Shown: positions 21,889 through 33,418 of the stretch, in pieces
Layout: every line of letters begins with the position of its first letter
Position numbering within the stretch: the first letter of the stretch is position 1
From: Euphorbia lathyris
Lineage: Eukaryota; Streptophyta; Magnoliopsida; Malpighiales; Euphorbiaceae
DNA: 64,000 nucleotides
Assembly: GCF_963576675.1 (NCBI RefSeq)
Contig: NC_088918.1
Span: 59,353,501 to 59,417,500, forward strand
Direction: 5' to 3'
Program-made: the position numbers and the translations under genes
The notes under the pieces: generated by a model
The model's database searches: none
Seen by the model: only the letters and a program-made list of their open reading frames with translations
Told to the model about the DNA's origin: nothing

Positions 21889-23892
21889 CCCTTCCTCAAA
21901 CTTGACTTGGTAAAGGTTAATCAAGCCAAGTTTGGATAAGAGGAAACGCAGTTGTGGAGAATGTTGGGCTTTAGTGAAGAGGTCTGCAAGTTGCAAGGCA
22001 GATGAGATCAGCATCAAACGGATCAAACCGGATTGTACTCTTTCCCTAATGATATGGCAGTCGATGTGCTTGGTTCTTTCATGGAAGACGAGGTTCTGAG
22101 CTATATGCATGGCTGAGGTATTGTCGTAGAAAAGCAGCGAGGAGACATCAGTTGGTATAGTGAGATCATGTAGAAGGTTTGTAAGCCAGTGCAATTCACA
22201 TGATGTGGAAGCCATAGCTCGATATTCCACTTTGGACGAGGATCGTGAGACAGTATTTTGCTTTTTGGACTGCCAAGAGATCACTGCTGACCCCGGAAAG
22301 ACTACATATCCAGTTAGTGACTTTCTTGTATTTGGGCATGTTCCCCAATCTGAGTCTGAAAAGGCCTAGAGCTGAAGGTTGTTGTGTGCATGAAAGAATA
22401 AACTGAGACCAATTGTGCCTTTGAGATACCTAAGTACTCGATGGGTGCGTTGTTGATCATCTGAAGTGGGCTTGTTTAGGTGTTGGGAGAGTTGGTTTAC
22501 AATATAAGACAAGTCTGGTTTTGTATGTGTGAGGTAAAACAACTTTCATATCAATTGTCGATAGGAGGTGATATCCACCAAAGTATCAGCTTGGGGGTCT
22601 AGCTTGTGATTTGGTAAAGCTGGTGATGAAACTGGTTTGCAAGCAATGAATTGGGTTTCCTGTAGCAGCTCTAGAATGTATTTCCTCTGTGACATGTGAA
22701 GACCTTTTTCATTGCGAGTGAACTCAAAACCTAGAAAGTAGTGGAGTGCCCCCAGGTCCTTTATGCTGAACTGGACATCTAGTTGTTTCTTGGCTGCTTT
22801 GATTGCCTCTTCATCATTCCCAGCCAAGATTACATCGTCTACGTAGACCAGCATTGTAGTGATGGATTTTTCCCTTTTCTTAATGAAGAGAGAAGGATCA
22901 TCAGTGGTTTGGATATATCCCATGCCTTTTATTGCTAGTGTGAGCTTTACGTTCCACTGTCTGCCTACTTGTCTAAGCCCGTATAGTGACTTCCTCAATC
23001 TACACACCTATTTTGATGATGTTGCCTGTATCCCTGGTGGCAATGTCATGTATACCTCTTCTTCAAGTTCACCATAGAGATACGCATTATTAATATCAAG
23101 CTGTTGAATGTTCCAATTCTTAGCTGTTGATATTGTGAGTAATGTTCTGATTGTGGTGAATTTTGCTATAGGGGCAAAGGTTGCAGTGAAGTCCACTCCT
23201 TCTTGCTGGGTATATCCTTTGGCGACCAGTCTTGCTTTGAATCTGGCTATGCTTCCATCTACCTTGTGTTTGAGCTTGAAGATCCATCCGCATCCGATTG
23301 GCCTCTTCTCTTCAGGTAGCGTTGTTAACTCCCATGTATTGTTTGATTCAAGTGCCAATAGTTCTTCGTTCATTGCCTACTGCCAATTAGGATCTAGTTG
23401 AGCTTGTCTGTATGATGTTGGTTCGGAGTGGCATGTAACATTGATTGCAAAGGCTTGTTTCTTGTGAGACAATTGCTTGTATGATAGGTATTTTGCCAAT
23501 GAGTGTGGTGAATTTGGTGTTGTAGGTATTGTGGTGCCATGTATTAATGCCATATGGTAATCCTTTAGATATGTGGGTGCATTCCTTGTTCTAGCTGATC
23601 TTCCTGGCATTTGTGTTGATTGTTCAATGGTTGTGTCACGTTCTTCTTCTTCTTCATTCATCTCTGCATGTGTTAGATCAATATCTGTATTTTGCATAAC
23701 AGTTGGCGATGATGAGTCCAGTTCAGTAGAGTCTTGTGTCTCATTCTCATTATCTTTTATTGCATCATGGAATGTGTCCAATTCATCTTCGCTGTAAGGA
23801 TTAATGTCTATTGATGAACTAGCATTGGAGAATGGAAATTGTTCTTCATAGAATTTCACGTTCCTGGAAAAGAAAAACATGTTAGTGTTCAA
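21889..23892 (-). pseudogene. 5'-truncated Ty1/copia pol (integrase C-end, RT, RNase H)
   Basis: Minus-strand frames give, in order: an acidic linker after integrase with a TYLKDYH motif (23892-23377), reverse transcriptase (23373-22546) with [20 protein letters not shown] and [18 protein letters not shown], the catalytic YVDD at 22845-22834, and RNase H (22284-21883) with SRSSSKVEYRAMA and HIDCHIIRE. Frameshifts and stops separate the parts, including a break between 22546 and 22285. Gag, protease and the integrase core are missing because the element is truncated near 23892. It lies between the two halves of the AHL remnant, in the opposite orientation. Confidence 0.92.
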
Positions 23893-23929
23893 ATTTAGTA
23901 ATAATGTAAGTAATAATCTATTTTTTTAA

Positions 23930-24067
23930 TTAATATGATATTTTGAGTAAGATATTGGCTTTCACGCAAAAAGATTATAAAGCAGTTTGCATTCTTTCTG
24001 CTACTGGTGTTGTCTCAAGTGTTACTATTTGTCAACCTGGTTCTTCTGGTTACATTTTATGATATGA
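23930..24067 (+). pseudogene. AHL gene remnant, PPC-domain exon
   Basis: The plus-strand frame includes KDYKAVCILSATGVVSSVTI and then CQPGSSG, matching the core of the PPC/DUF296 domain of AHL proteins, where the family has ICILSANGxxSxVTLRQPxSSGG. It ends TATGAG|GTACAT, the position where many AHL genes have a donor site. An in-frame TGA lies three codons before that donor. The strand and order match the AT-hook piece at 20211, so both are probably one gene split by the copia element. Later PPC residues (family motif GRFEILSLSG) were not found downstream. Confidence 0.72.
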
Positions 24068-24706
24068 GGTACATATTTTACATCATTAGGATAAATATAG
24101 AATTCGACTAATAGTGTTAGTATTTTATTAATGTGTCGTAATAATGTATTAACTTATTGACTTATCATGTTGACTTTACTAATTTGACACATTTTGAATT
24201 GTTGATTTGTCCATTGTCACATCAACAACGTCAAATAATATTAGTTGTTTTTTTTTTGCTAGTGGTGTGAAACACATAATTTCTTTTGCAATAAAAAAAT
24301 AAACTTAATATGCTAAGAGCTCCATGAGCTTACACAGTATCTTATTGACCCATTAAACTTTCTTAAATTGAGAAAGCCTGCAAAATCTTCGATAGATGCT
24401 TATTGTTAAATGGTATTAATTATTATGAAAATGTGAGAATTTCTAGTCAAATTGGATCCGAAGAAAACTGCACCACACCAACTTTTTTTTTTTGCAGTAA
24501 ATCAAGATCTAAAATTTGATGTTCAGAACAACACAACTTTGGGATTTCTGATGAAATCAATATCATCTCTATCTTCTAGATTAGACGATTTTTAAAATCT
24601 TGACCAACCAACTCTTATTGAAGGGATCTACTTTTTAAGTGATTAAACAAAATATAAATTTCCTTTCTAAAAACAAAATATAAATTAACTCCATCATTAA
24701 TTGTTT
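24068..24706. other. Intergenic
   Basis: AT-rich sequence after the AHL exon. No further AHL exons or other features recognised. Confidence 0.45.
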
Positions 24707-25252
24707 AAATCTAATCAATAATATTAATAAAATATTTAATAATATATAAAATCAATCTAATCTTTCCATAAATACTTATTTTATGAATTTCTTGTATAAT
24801 TTACTTATTAGTTAACAATTTTAATTTTATACAAGTCCATTGTCTAATTAAAAAAAATAAAATCACCTACATATAATTAATATAATATTTGGTGAGAGTC
24901 TTGTTAGTATAAATAAAATTCATTAAAGAAAAAAACAAAAGAAGCAAAAAAAAAAAAATGGTTGTGTGACATGTATGGTAACTTAATTTTAATGTTGCCA
25001 TATGTCATAATTAAGACATATTATATTTACCATAAGTGGAGGAGCTAAGAACTTATTTAGACTTGAGCAATTGGGGGTAATTTTGCAAAGTCCAAGCCAT
25101 TAGGACTACACAAACTTTTTTTAGCCTTCAAAACATTAAAACATCATCGTTTTGGTGTGTTCATTAAAATATTAAAAGTGTCCAATTTAAAAAATGTAAG
25201 TTATTTAAGTCTCAAAAAAAAGAAATTGATTTTTTCTAATGGAAAAACAATA

Positions 25253-25450
25253 TTATGGAGAAGGCAATCGTGCAGCTGACGGATTGGCGAACTTTGCAAG
25301 TCTAGAGTATCCTCTTCGATGATGAAAGAGGCTTAGTTTTAAGCTGAGTTATTTATTCTTAGGTCTCTCTTTGTTGTCTTTTTTTCTCAGTTTTGCTTTT
25401 TCTTTTTCTCGGGCCTTCAGCCTTGTTAAAAAAACGAGGAGGATAAATTT
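25253..25450 (+). mobile_element. LINE 3'-end fragment in tandem unit 1
   Basis: Encodes GNRAADGLANFASLEYPLR and a stop, the usual C-terminus of a plant LINE RNase H domain. A T-rich 3' UTR ends in CAGCCTTGTTAAAAAAACGAGGAGG. The same text is at 58376-58550. The fragment therefore predates the tandem duplication. Confidence 0.75.
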
Positions 25451-25584
25451 ACGAACAAAATTGAAACTTAATTCAAACAAAAGAAAAAGACACGAATTTC
25501 TTTTTTTTAGGATGGAAAGATAGGAATTTCTAGTTTGGTATATATTAACGAGTTGTATGCATGGTGGAGATTGAGTATAAAATA

Positions 25585-25825
25585 GGAAAAATTACAAAAT
25601 TGGATCAAATGGAAGGTCCATTTATATATTTAGACCAATTACCCAATCCATTACATATCTAGACTATTTATTTATATTTTCCAAAATACCCTTCATATAT
25701 ATATAACACTTAGATATTTCTTACTCTTTCTTCTTTCTCTCTTCCGTTTGACTTTGCATTTTTCGCAATTTGCGAAGCCTACGAAGATAATACTACTTAA
25801 GAACATGAAATTTACTTCACATTTT
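25585..25825 (+). mobile_element. Left-end fragment of MULE-type element C, in unit 1
   Basis: Preceded by GTATAAAATA (25575-25584), like the complete copy at 58688. It contains the first 240 or so bases of the element, including TTCGCAATTTGCGAAG, and stops at the tandem-duplication breakpoint. Confidence 0.75.
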
Positions 25826-25991
25826 AAATCTAATCACTAATATTAATAAAACATTTTATAATATATAAAATCAATATAATATTTTCATGCGTACTTATTT
25901 TATGAATTTCTTGTATAATTTACTTATTAGTTAACAATTTTAATTTTATACAAGTCCATTGTCTAGTTTAAAAAAAAAATCACCTACATAT

Positions 25992-28900
25992 TATTGGGAT
26001 CTCCTGCGTACACTGGTAGGGGAATCTACGCTTCCATGGGTCATTTTAGGAGATTTCAATTGTGTTCTTCGGGGGGAGGAAAATGAGGGGGGGAGCAGCG
26101 GTACTAGACTATTTAATGCAGGATTTTCAGAGAGCAGTTGGAGATTGTGGGTTACATGAACTGAGCCAGAGGGGTTCCAATATGTTTACTAATTTCACCC
26201 TGTCTTCTCTTTTGTCTGGATACTCTGATCATTTACCGCTTTTATTAACACTGGGTGACCTAGTGCATAGTAAAAGGAGGAGGAGGTTCTACTTTGAGGG
26301 AAGCTGGTTAAAGGAGGAGGAATTCCCTATTTTGGTGAGGAATTGGTGGGGCCAACATGGCCCAGGCCCACTTGAGGCTAGGTTGAGAAGTTGTGTACAA
26401 GCTATAGAAGACTGGGGCAGACACTACAATACCCAGTTTAAGAGCAAAATTGTGAAATGGAGGGGTCAGATGGACATATTACAGGATAAAAAAGACAGAG
26501 CATCCATTACTCAATTGTTTCTTGCTAAACGAAAATTGAATAATGTACTGAAGGCTGAGGAGAGTTTCTGGAGACAAAGAGCAAACGCACACTGGTTAAA
26601 GGAGGGTTACAGAAACACTTAATTCTTTCATGCTAGTGTTAAGGCAATGAGACAACAAAATCTGATTAGGCCCCTAACTGATGAGGCGAGGTTGGAAGTC
26701 AACACTCAAGATGGATTACTCAACCTAGCACATAAATATTTCAGCTCAGTTTTCTCTGCAGCTGGCACCAGAGCGACAGATACAATGTCAGTGATTTTTC
26801 TTTTGATCGATGATAATACTAATTCACTCCTCATACCTCCAATTGACGGCACTGAGGTTAAGGATGCAGTATTTTCTATGGGTGCGGATAATTCGCCTAG
26901 ACCGGACGGATTGAACCCGAGTTTCTATCAAGCTTTCTAGGAAACAATTGGCGTGGATGTAGGGTCGGCTTGTCAGGATTGGCTGGATCAGGGATTATTC
27001 CCGCAGGAACTGAATGACACCACTGTGGTACTTATCCTAAAATGTGAAAACCCGAGATCATTAAAGGATTTGCACCCTATTTCATTATGTAATGTCCTGT
27101 ATAAAATTTTTGCAAAGGTTTTGGCTAATCGTTTCAAAAAGGCCCTTCCAATTATAATTGGAGAGACCCAATTTGATTTTTTCCCTAGGAGATCTATAAT
27201 TGATAGTGTGCAAGTAGCATTTGAAACCATACGTCATATGAAAAGGCAGACCAAAGGCAGTTCAGGGCAGGTGGCCCTGTAAAGTGACATTAGCAAGGCC
27301 TATGATAGGGTGGATTGGACTTTCTTGAGACATGTCATGACAAATATGGGTTTCAATGAGAAATGGGTACAATGGATTATGTTATACGTCACTTCTGTGA
27401 GGTATCGGGTGGCAGTAAATGGAGACAGGATGGATCAGATTGTACCTGGCCGAGGACTCAAACAATGTGAGCCACTATCACCTTATATTTTTATCATGTG
27501 TGCCGAGGAGCTATCTAAGCTAATCATGACAGCAGAAAACTAGAATCGTATATCAGGTTGCAGAGTTTCTAAGCAGGCACCTTCAGTAACGCATCTGTTC
27601 TTTGCTGATGACAGTTTTCTCTTCTTTGTGGCCAAGGTCACTGAGGCACGGGAGATCATTAAGATTCTGACTGAATATGAAATTGCATCGGGACAAGCGG
27701 TCAACTTAAATAAATCCTGAGTGTTCTTCAGCTCCAATGTTGGTTTAGAGACGAAAGATGAGATTAAAAGGATCCTAAATGTGTATTCACCACTTGATAT
27801 GGGCCGGTACCTTGGGTTGCGTCATTGATTGGCTGGTCTAAAAGACGCATATTCCTCTTCTTAGTGGACAAGTTGCGTAGGAAGTTCAGCTGGAGTCTGC
27901 ATTTTCTATCTCAAGCCGGGAAGGAAATCTTGCTGAATTCAGTGGCTCAGGTGTTTCCTACTTTTTACATGAGTATGTTTCTTATCCCAAGGTTTGCTTG
28001 TGATGAGTTGCAAAAACTAATGAATTTATTTTGGTGGGGTTCGAAACTTGAGGGGAAAAAAGGGATACACTGGTTTGATTGGGCTAAATTATGTAGAGAT
28101 AAAGATGTAGGTGGGATGGGGTTTAAAGACTTGCATGTATTTAACTTAGCCTTATTAGGGAAGCCGAGATGGAAATTGATTCATAACCCAAATACTTTAG
28201 TAGGTATAATGTTCAAAGCTAAATATTACCCAAAGGCAGACCTATTGGTCTCCAAATTAGGCAATAATCCTAGTATGATTTGGAGAAGTATTTGGGAGGG
28301 AGTGAATGTCCTGAAGTTGGGAGTTAGATGGAAAGTGGGTGATGGTCAGCCAATTAGAGTGTGGGAAGACCATTGGGTGCCCAATCTAAATAATTTTTGT
28401 ATAAATTCATATCAAGTTCCTGGACTGGAAGACCTAAGGGTAGCTGATTTATTGATTGAGAATGGGAGGAGATGCGATATGGACAAGTTGCAGGGTTATT
28501 TTAGCGAGTCTAAAGTTGGGGCCATTTGTGATATTATTTTACCTTTTAGGACTGGTGAGGATGTTTGTGTGTGGCACTATACAAAGGATGGGATATATAG
28601 CGTTAAATCAGGTTACTATAAAGGGATGGAGAGTGGAGAAGGCGAGTCGCTTTATGGGGGTTGGAAGCGATTGTGGAAATTAGATGTGCCACCAAAATTG
28701 AAATTATTTGTTTGGCGTGTGGTTGCGGGTTGTTTACCTACTAGATAAACACTCATCCAAAAAAGGGTACCAGTGACCCTTGAATGTCCAGTGTGCGTGG
28801 AAGAGGATGAAACAAATTTACACCTATTTACTAGCTGTTGTTTTGCAGGTGAATTATGGCGGGAGGTGGATGTAGCGGGTCTCTGATACTGGCAGACTGC

Positions 28901-29530
28901 AGTTGGCGGAGTGGCTGATCTGAAAACTGGAATGAGTTAGTCAGGACACCTCTGTGAGGGTCTGTTACGGGTTGCAAGCCATTTGGGAACATAGAAATCG
29001 GGTTCTATAGTAGAGCGAATGATGGCCGGTAACACAAACTTGGCGTAAGGTATTCGACGGCTTTAAAGAATGGCGGGCGTTCAGATTTACTCTGCCAAAT
29101 CTTCCACGCATGACAGCAGTAGCACCACCTGGATGGATCCCACCGACGGCTGGATTTCTTAAATGCAACACAGATATTGCGATATTTACGAACGATGGCA
29201 ACAGTGGGCTCGGGGCAGTGGTAAGGGATGCCACAGGGTCAAGGTTTTTTATAGCAGCAGCCTGTTGCACGGGATCAAGGAACCAACGGTACTGGAGCAT
29301 TATCTCTTCGTACTTGCATGCTTTGTCTTGCACACCACAACTACAGGTCTGTGCAGTTCGAATCCGACGCCAAACTGGTAATTGACGCCATCCACTCCTC
29401 TCGGAGTGACCTTTCTGAATTTGGGTCAATTGTTCAATACTGTAAGCATATTTTGTCAGTTTATTCTAATTTTAAAGTCTCATTTATTCCTCGCCTAGCG
29501 AATGGTGCTGTCCATTCGGTAGCAAGGTAA
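25992..29530 (+). pseudogene. LINE ORF2 remnant (EN-RT-RNase H)
   Basis: Endonuclease text (VILGDFNCVLRGEEN) opens the piece, and a frameshift follows near 26100. RT motifs follow: LKDLHPISLCNVLYKIFAKV, SDISKAYDRVDWTF, the catalytic FADD at 27601-27612, and MGRYLGLRH. After another frameshift at about 27825 the RT thumb and zinc-binding-like part (WKLDVPPKLKLFVWRV) runs to 28748. An RNase H-like part is at 29110-29530. Nonsense codons lie near 26620, 26938, 27280, 27541 and 27718. Several stand where the family has Trp or Lys codons, as expected from point decay. It cannot make a working protein. Confidence 0.9.
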
Positions 29531-29655
29531 GCCCGTTCCAATGCTAGCGACTTTGTCTCGACTGTAACGTCACATTGGCTGGCGAACATTATTTTTGAGG
29601 ATATACATCCTACTGTTTAATAATACTTTCGATTGGAAGTCAAAAAAAATAAAAC
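25992..29655 (+). mobile_element. 5'-truncated LINE (L1 type), about 3.66 kb
   Basis: A single LINE lies between copies of CACCTACATAT, with an A-rich junction (GTCAAAAAAAATAAAA) at the right, as expected for target-primed insertion. It starts inside the endonuclease domain, so the 5' part and ORF1 are missing. Domain order is endonuclease, reverse transcriptase, zinc-knuckle-like region, then RNase H near 29110-29530. It is inserted in unit 2 of the tandem duplication, in the plus orientation. Confidence 0.9.
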
Positions 29656-30363
29656 CACCTACATATAATTAATATAATATATGGTGAGAGTCTTGTTAGT
29701 ATAAATGATATTCATAAAATTCATTAAAGAAAAAACAAAAGAAGCAAAAAAAAAAAAAAAGGATAGTTGTGTGACATATATGGTAACTTAATTTTAATGT
29801 TGCCCTATGTTATAGATAAGACATATTATATTTACCATAAGTGGCGGAGCTAAGAATTTATTTAGACTTGAGCAATTGGGGGGTAATTTTGCAAAGTCCA
29901 AGCCGTTAAGGCTGCACAAATTTTTTTTAGCCTTCAGAACGTTAAAACATCATCGTTTTGGTTTGTTCGTTAAAATATTAAAGTTTCCAATGTAAAAAAT
30001 GTAAGTTATTTAAGTTTCAAAAATAAGAAATTGATTTTTTTAATGGAAAAAACAATATGTATAGAGAAGTGATACAGATCGGTTTCGGGACACGTTAGTT
30101 TTAATCGTAAACTAACAAAGATATTTTTTCTCAAGCTAAACTTGAAGGAGTTAATCCCGGTTTTATGGACTAAATCCATAGGAATAGTGAAATCCCCATT
30201 GTTGAAGGTGAACAATCTTAACAAAGCTTCTTGACGAAGATGATAAATTTGATTGATAAAAAGTTAAGCAACAATTACAAGAAAGAGATGTATTTATACC
30301 ATCTCAAAATCCTAAAACAAAATTACATAAAGGCTAGCTTACATAATTAACTAAAGAGTAAGG

Positions 30364-32065
30364 TGATGCGGATTCCGTGAAGAACCCGATCTGAGGGATA
30401 AGTGTACCCTGTCGTTATCAAGTAATAAATTTCTGGGTTTAAGTCCAGGTTATCGTCCACAGGATTTATTTCTGCAAGTACCGAATTACTAAGTCTCGGA
30501 TGTTATCTAGGCTTAAGGGGTTTGAGTTGGTTTTGTTTAATTAATCTACTCCTAGGTTGGTTTGCACTAATCCTAACTAGATTATCTAATTCTGACTAAG
30601 TTATTCTAACCCTAACTAAATTACTCTACCCCTAATTAAGTTAAACTACTCCTAAGTGATCTTTTGTCAATGCAATCATCTAAAGGATCATGGAGGGATA
30701 CGATGATAATGGAAATAGATTGTTTAAACAATTGAATTAAAATCTAAGTCACTTGTGTTCGAGGCGATTAACCCGACCTATCCTCCTAAAGTTCCTAGTT
30801 CGTGATTCCCTTGTAAGGCCGAAACTAGCTCTAAGGCTCAGTAATTTGGGCTTAATCTTCTATAGGGTCGTCAATCCTATAGGCACTAACTAGGTCAGAT
30901 TCAGCTCGCAATATGTGCCAACTTGATTTTGGGATTATCGAATGAGTTAAACCAATCAAACAAAGCGTAAGACAAAGATTCAAAGCATTAAAACAATTGA
31001 AGAAACAAAACTATTATATTAATCAAAGATGGAGAACATTGTCACGAAGTTACAATAAGCCTAAGATTCATAGCATGTATCATAGGATAAACAAGATATA
31101 AAAGAAGAAAAATCCCTTTCAGGGAACTTGTCAACCAATGCATGCGTCTTCCTAGGACTTAAGGATGGAGCTCGAGCAATCCTCGGTGAATGGAGCTTTG
31201 GAGGCGTCTTCAATGGAGGTTTGAAGGTTTTTGGAGGAGGTGGAGAGGATTTCTCGAGGTGGAAGATAAGAAAATTACAAAAACAAAAGATATTTAATTT
31301 ACAATTGGAAATTCCTATTTATAGCCGCGTCTCGGGCCTCGTTTTGACCTAATTTCGTGTCCTTGTTGGTGTAGGAAGACGTGGGGCCGAACGTGGCTTT
31401 GTGGGGGCGGAATTGGTCTTTTTGACCAATTCCCGCAGGTCTGCTCGCCGAGCAGGAAAGGCTGCTCGCCGAGCAGGATTGCGACGAGCAGCCCCTGCTC
31501 GCCGAGCAGGCGCCTGGTGGCCTGCTCGGCGAGCAGGCACTTCCTGCTCAGCGAGCAGGCACACTGCCGGGGCAGTGCCTGGGCGCTGCCTGGGCTGCTG
31601 CCCGGGCTGCGTGCCGATGCTCAATTCGCCGAGCGGCTGCCGGGGGGTCCTGCTCGCCGAGCGTTTTCGCCCGAAATGCGCTCGATCCGTGCCGAATGAC
31701 TTCTATACCCTTTTTCGTCCGAACTTACACCTGCACACGCATAAAAACTCCAGGAAACATTAGTCTAAAAGCCAAATTGATCCGTCAATCGCTTATTTTG
31801 AGCAAACGCTTCGTTTGGTGCGACTTTTAACGGACCAATTAGCTTCAAAAGATAACGGAATTCTAATATGCATGTTATTTCGGCCGTATTTGCCTAAATT
31901 GATCACAAAACGAGCCTAAACAACGAAAAGTAAATAGAACGTTTCCAATTTCTAACTAACTCACACAAAAGCATTTAAATGCGAGAATTGCTCGCTTATT
32001 AACCAAATTACTCTAAAAACCGTCCTAAAACCGTACCCAAAGATAGGGGTTTTTGACCCCTATCA
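30364..32065 (-). mobile_element. Solo LTR, 1.70 kb, TSD TAAGG
   Basis: Ends TGATGCGGATTCC...CCCCTATCA lie between perfect 5-bp duplications TAAGG (30359-30363 and 32066-32070), inside the 3' LTR of LTR-A. No internal coding region is present, so two LTRs recombined. Read on the minus strand it begins TGATAGGGGTCAAAAACCCC and ends near GGGTACACTTATCCCTCAGA...GCATCA. That tail resembles LTR ends of Athila/Tat-group gypsy elements as I remember them, so lineage and strand are inferred. It carries a GC-rich palindrome cluster at 31441-31663. Confidence 0.9.
31441..31663. repeat. Cluster of CTGCTCGCCGAGCAG palindromes
   Basis: Copies of the near-perfect palindrome CTGCTCGCCGAGCAGG lie at 31441-31456, 31462-31477, 31495-31510, 31522-31537 (GGCG variant), 31544-31559 (CAGCG variant) and a half copy at 31649-31663. 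Each can form a hairpin, and spacing is irregular. Predicted Arg/Pro/Ala-rich frames through it are composition artefacts. Confidence 0.9.
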
Positions 32066-32522
32066 TAAGGTTATGGGCAAAATAGGGTAATACTAAGGAG
32101 GTGGCATAGGTGTAAATATAGGAGTGGTAGAGTTATAATTAGGGAGTGGCAAAGGAGTAATTAAGGGGTGGTCTCCCCCTTATCCATAGTATGAAGAACT
32201 TGGGGAGGAAGTATTCTTCGGATTGGGCACGCTCGGCGTATCTTCTTTCACGCTCCGCGTGAGTGCATCTCTGGACTTGAAGACTCTCGTTGGTGGCCTT
32301 CATGCTCTGCGCCCTTGAGAGTACGCCCCGCGTATATGACCTTCTGGAACTGGTTCTCTCTGAAGGCTCGATCCATGCTCCGCGCCTTGGACAACACGCT
32401 CCACGTGGAATGCTCTAGTGACCTCCCTTCCATGTGGTTTTCTTCCTTCCTTCTTAGCTTCGGATTTACACTTCGCGTGTTCTATCTCACGCTCCGCGTA
32501 CGAGCGCAAGATGCCCTCATCA

Positions 32523-32843
32523 TACTCCTCTTCTTCAAAAGAGTTGGTCCCCAACTCAGTTATAGAACAAGGATGGTGCTTGGCAGGTGTTATCCACTCC
32601 ATATATTGCCGGCTTTTCCTTCTCTTCATGAACTCTACCCACATATCAACTTGTGTCTCGCTCTTGGTGCTTATCCCCATGATACTCGCTTTAATCTCCG
32701 ACCGACATCAACCGGAATATCTCATCAAAGTTGGTCAAACCAATCCTCCACAATGTCTTGGAGGCTCCTCCACACTCCCACGACATGTTGAACCGACCAA
32801 CCTCAAACCCCCTTGATCTCCACTTCACAAACATGGACATTGG
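32523..32843 (-). other. LTR-A 3' internal region and polypurine tract
   Basis: Minus-strand frames are broken. One frame ends SFEEEEYDE across the purine-rich stretch GAAGAAGAGGAGTA that abuts the 3' LTR, as expected for a polypurine tract. Confidence 0.55.
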
Positions 32844-33418
32844 TCACAACTTCCTTTCGTTCATTGTCAATATCAGTGGAAAATCCCGGCGACACTTGTC
32901 AACCCACTCCATAGTGATCCCAAGGACACTTGTATCAACTCCTTCTTTGCCTTGGGTTAACAATCTCCCGACTTCTAGAGTTTCCACTTCACTAACTTGG
33001 CCCCACTCAACACTCTCCGATTCATCATCATCTTGGAGCCAACCTTCTTTACTATCATAAGTTTCTTCATTTCGGCTCCACTCAATATTCCCAAACTCAC
33101 CTTCATGACGGAACCTACTCCCATCATACTCATATTTATCCTCATTATGGTCTCGTTCAATGTCCTCCAATTCATCATCACAATGGAATCTACCTTCCTC
33201 ATCTTCATAAGGAGCCTCATGTTGATCCCACTCAACGTGTCGAAGCTCACCCTCATCATAGTAAACTCCACCTTCCTCTTCTTCATAAGCGGCCCCATAC
33301 CGGTTCCACTCAATTTTCGACGGTCATCCTCCTCAATTCCCTTCTCTATCTCATCTTCTTTAGGATCATATGCAATTTCACTCTCCTCTTCGTCCTCAAT
33401 CTGTTCTCTCCCATGACC
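32844..33418 (-). pseudogene. LTR-A internal ORF, C-terminal acidic 25-residue repeats
   Basis: Continues the LTR-A ORF beyond LTR-B. After a frameshift near 33325 the minus-strand frame holds about four and a half tandem units of some 25 residues, each with an [I/V]E[W/R] core and an acidic tail: KIEWNRYGAAYEEEEGG, HVEWDQHEAPYEDEEGRF, DIERDHNEDKYEYDGSRF, NIEWSRNEETYDSKEGW, SVEWGQ. The end reads ITMEWVDKCRRDFPLIL...NERKL. The repeats are diverged in sequence but keep their length. I do not recognise the family. Confidence 0.6.

Larger units (their letters stand above)
24707..25825 (+). repeat. Tandem duplication, unit 1 (about 1.12 kb, uninterrupted)
   Basis: This segment recurs directly afterwards as unit 2, but in three pieces: 25826-25991, about 29648-30069 and 58371-58930. 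Shared landmarks are AAATCTAATCA..AATATTAATAAA at the start, GGTGAGAGTCTTGTTAGTAT, the AAGAAGCAAAAAAAA run, CATAAGTGG.GGAGCTAAGAA, the LINE tail, and TTCGCAATTTGCGAAGCCTAC at the end. Unit 1 stops about 240 bp into a MULE-type element that is complete in unit 2, which marks the duplication breakpoint. Confidence 0.85.
30070..32522 (-). repeat. 3' LTR of LTR-A, interrupted by a solo LTR
   Basis: 30070-30363 and 32071-32522 match the two parts of 57626-58370 in order. Between them is a 1.7-kb solo LTR with its own TSD. Minus-strand start TGATGAGGGCATC keeps the canonical TG. Confidence 0.87.

Noticed and set aside
22160..23797. Plus-strand frames of 69-97 codons
   Set aside because: Antisense shadows of the truncated copia RT and linker on the minus strand.
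31441..31663. CRISPR-like array
   Set aside because: The repeats are palindromes of uneven spacing with no unique spacers of constant length, inside a plant LTR.
31349..31763. Overlapping Arg/Ala/Pro-rich open frames on both strands
   Set aside because: They run through the CTGCTCGCCGAGCAG palindromes of a solo LTR. GC-rich repeats lack stops in all frames, and no family resemblance is seen.
32315..33416. Plus-strand open frames of 109-158 codons
   Set aside because: They are antisense to the LTR-A acidic repeat ORF and LTR; the minus strand carries the repeated motif, PBS and polypurine tract.
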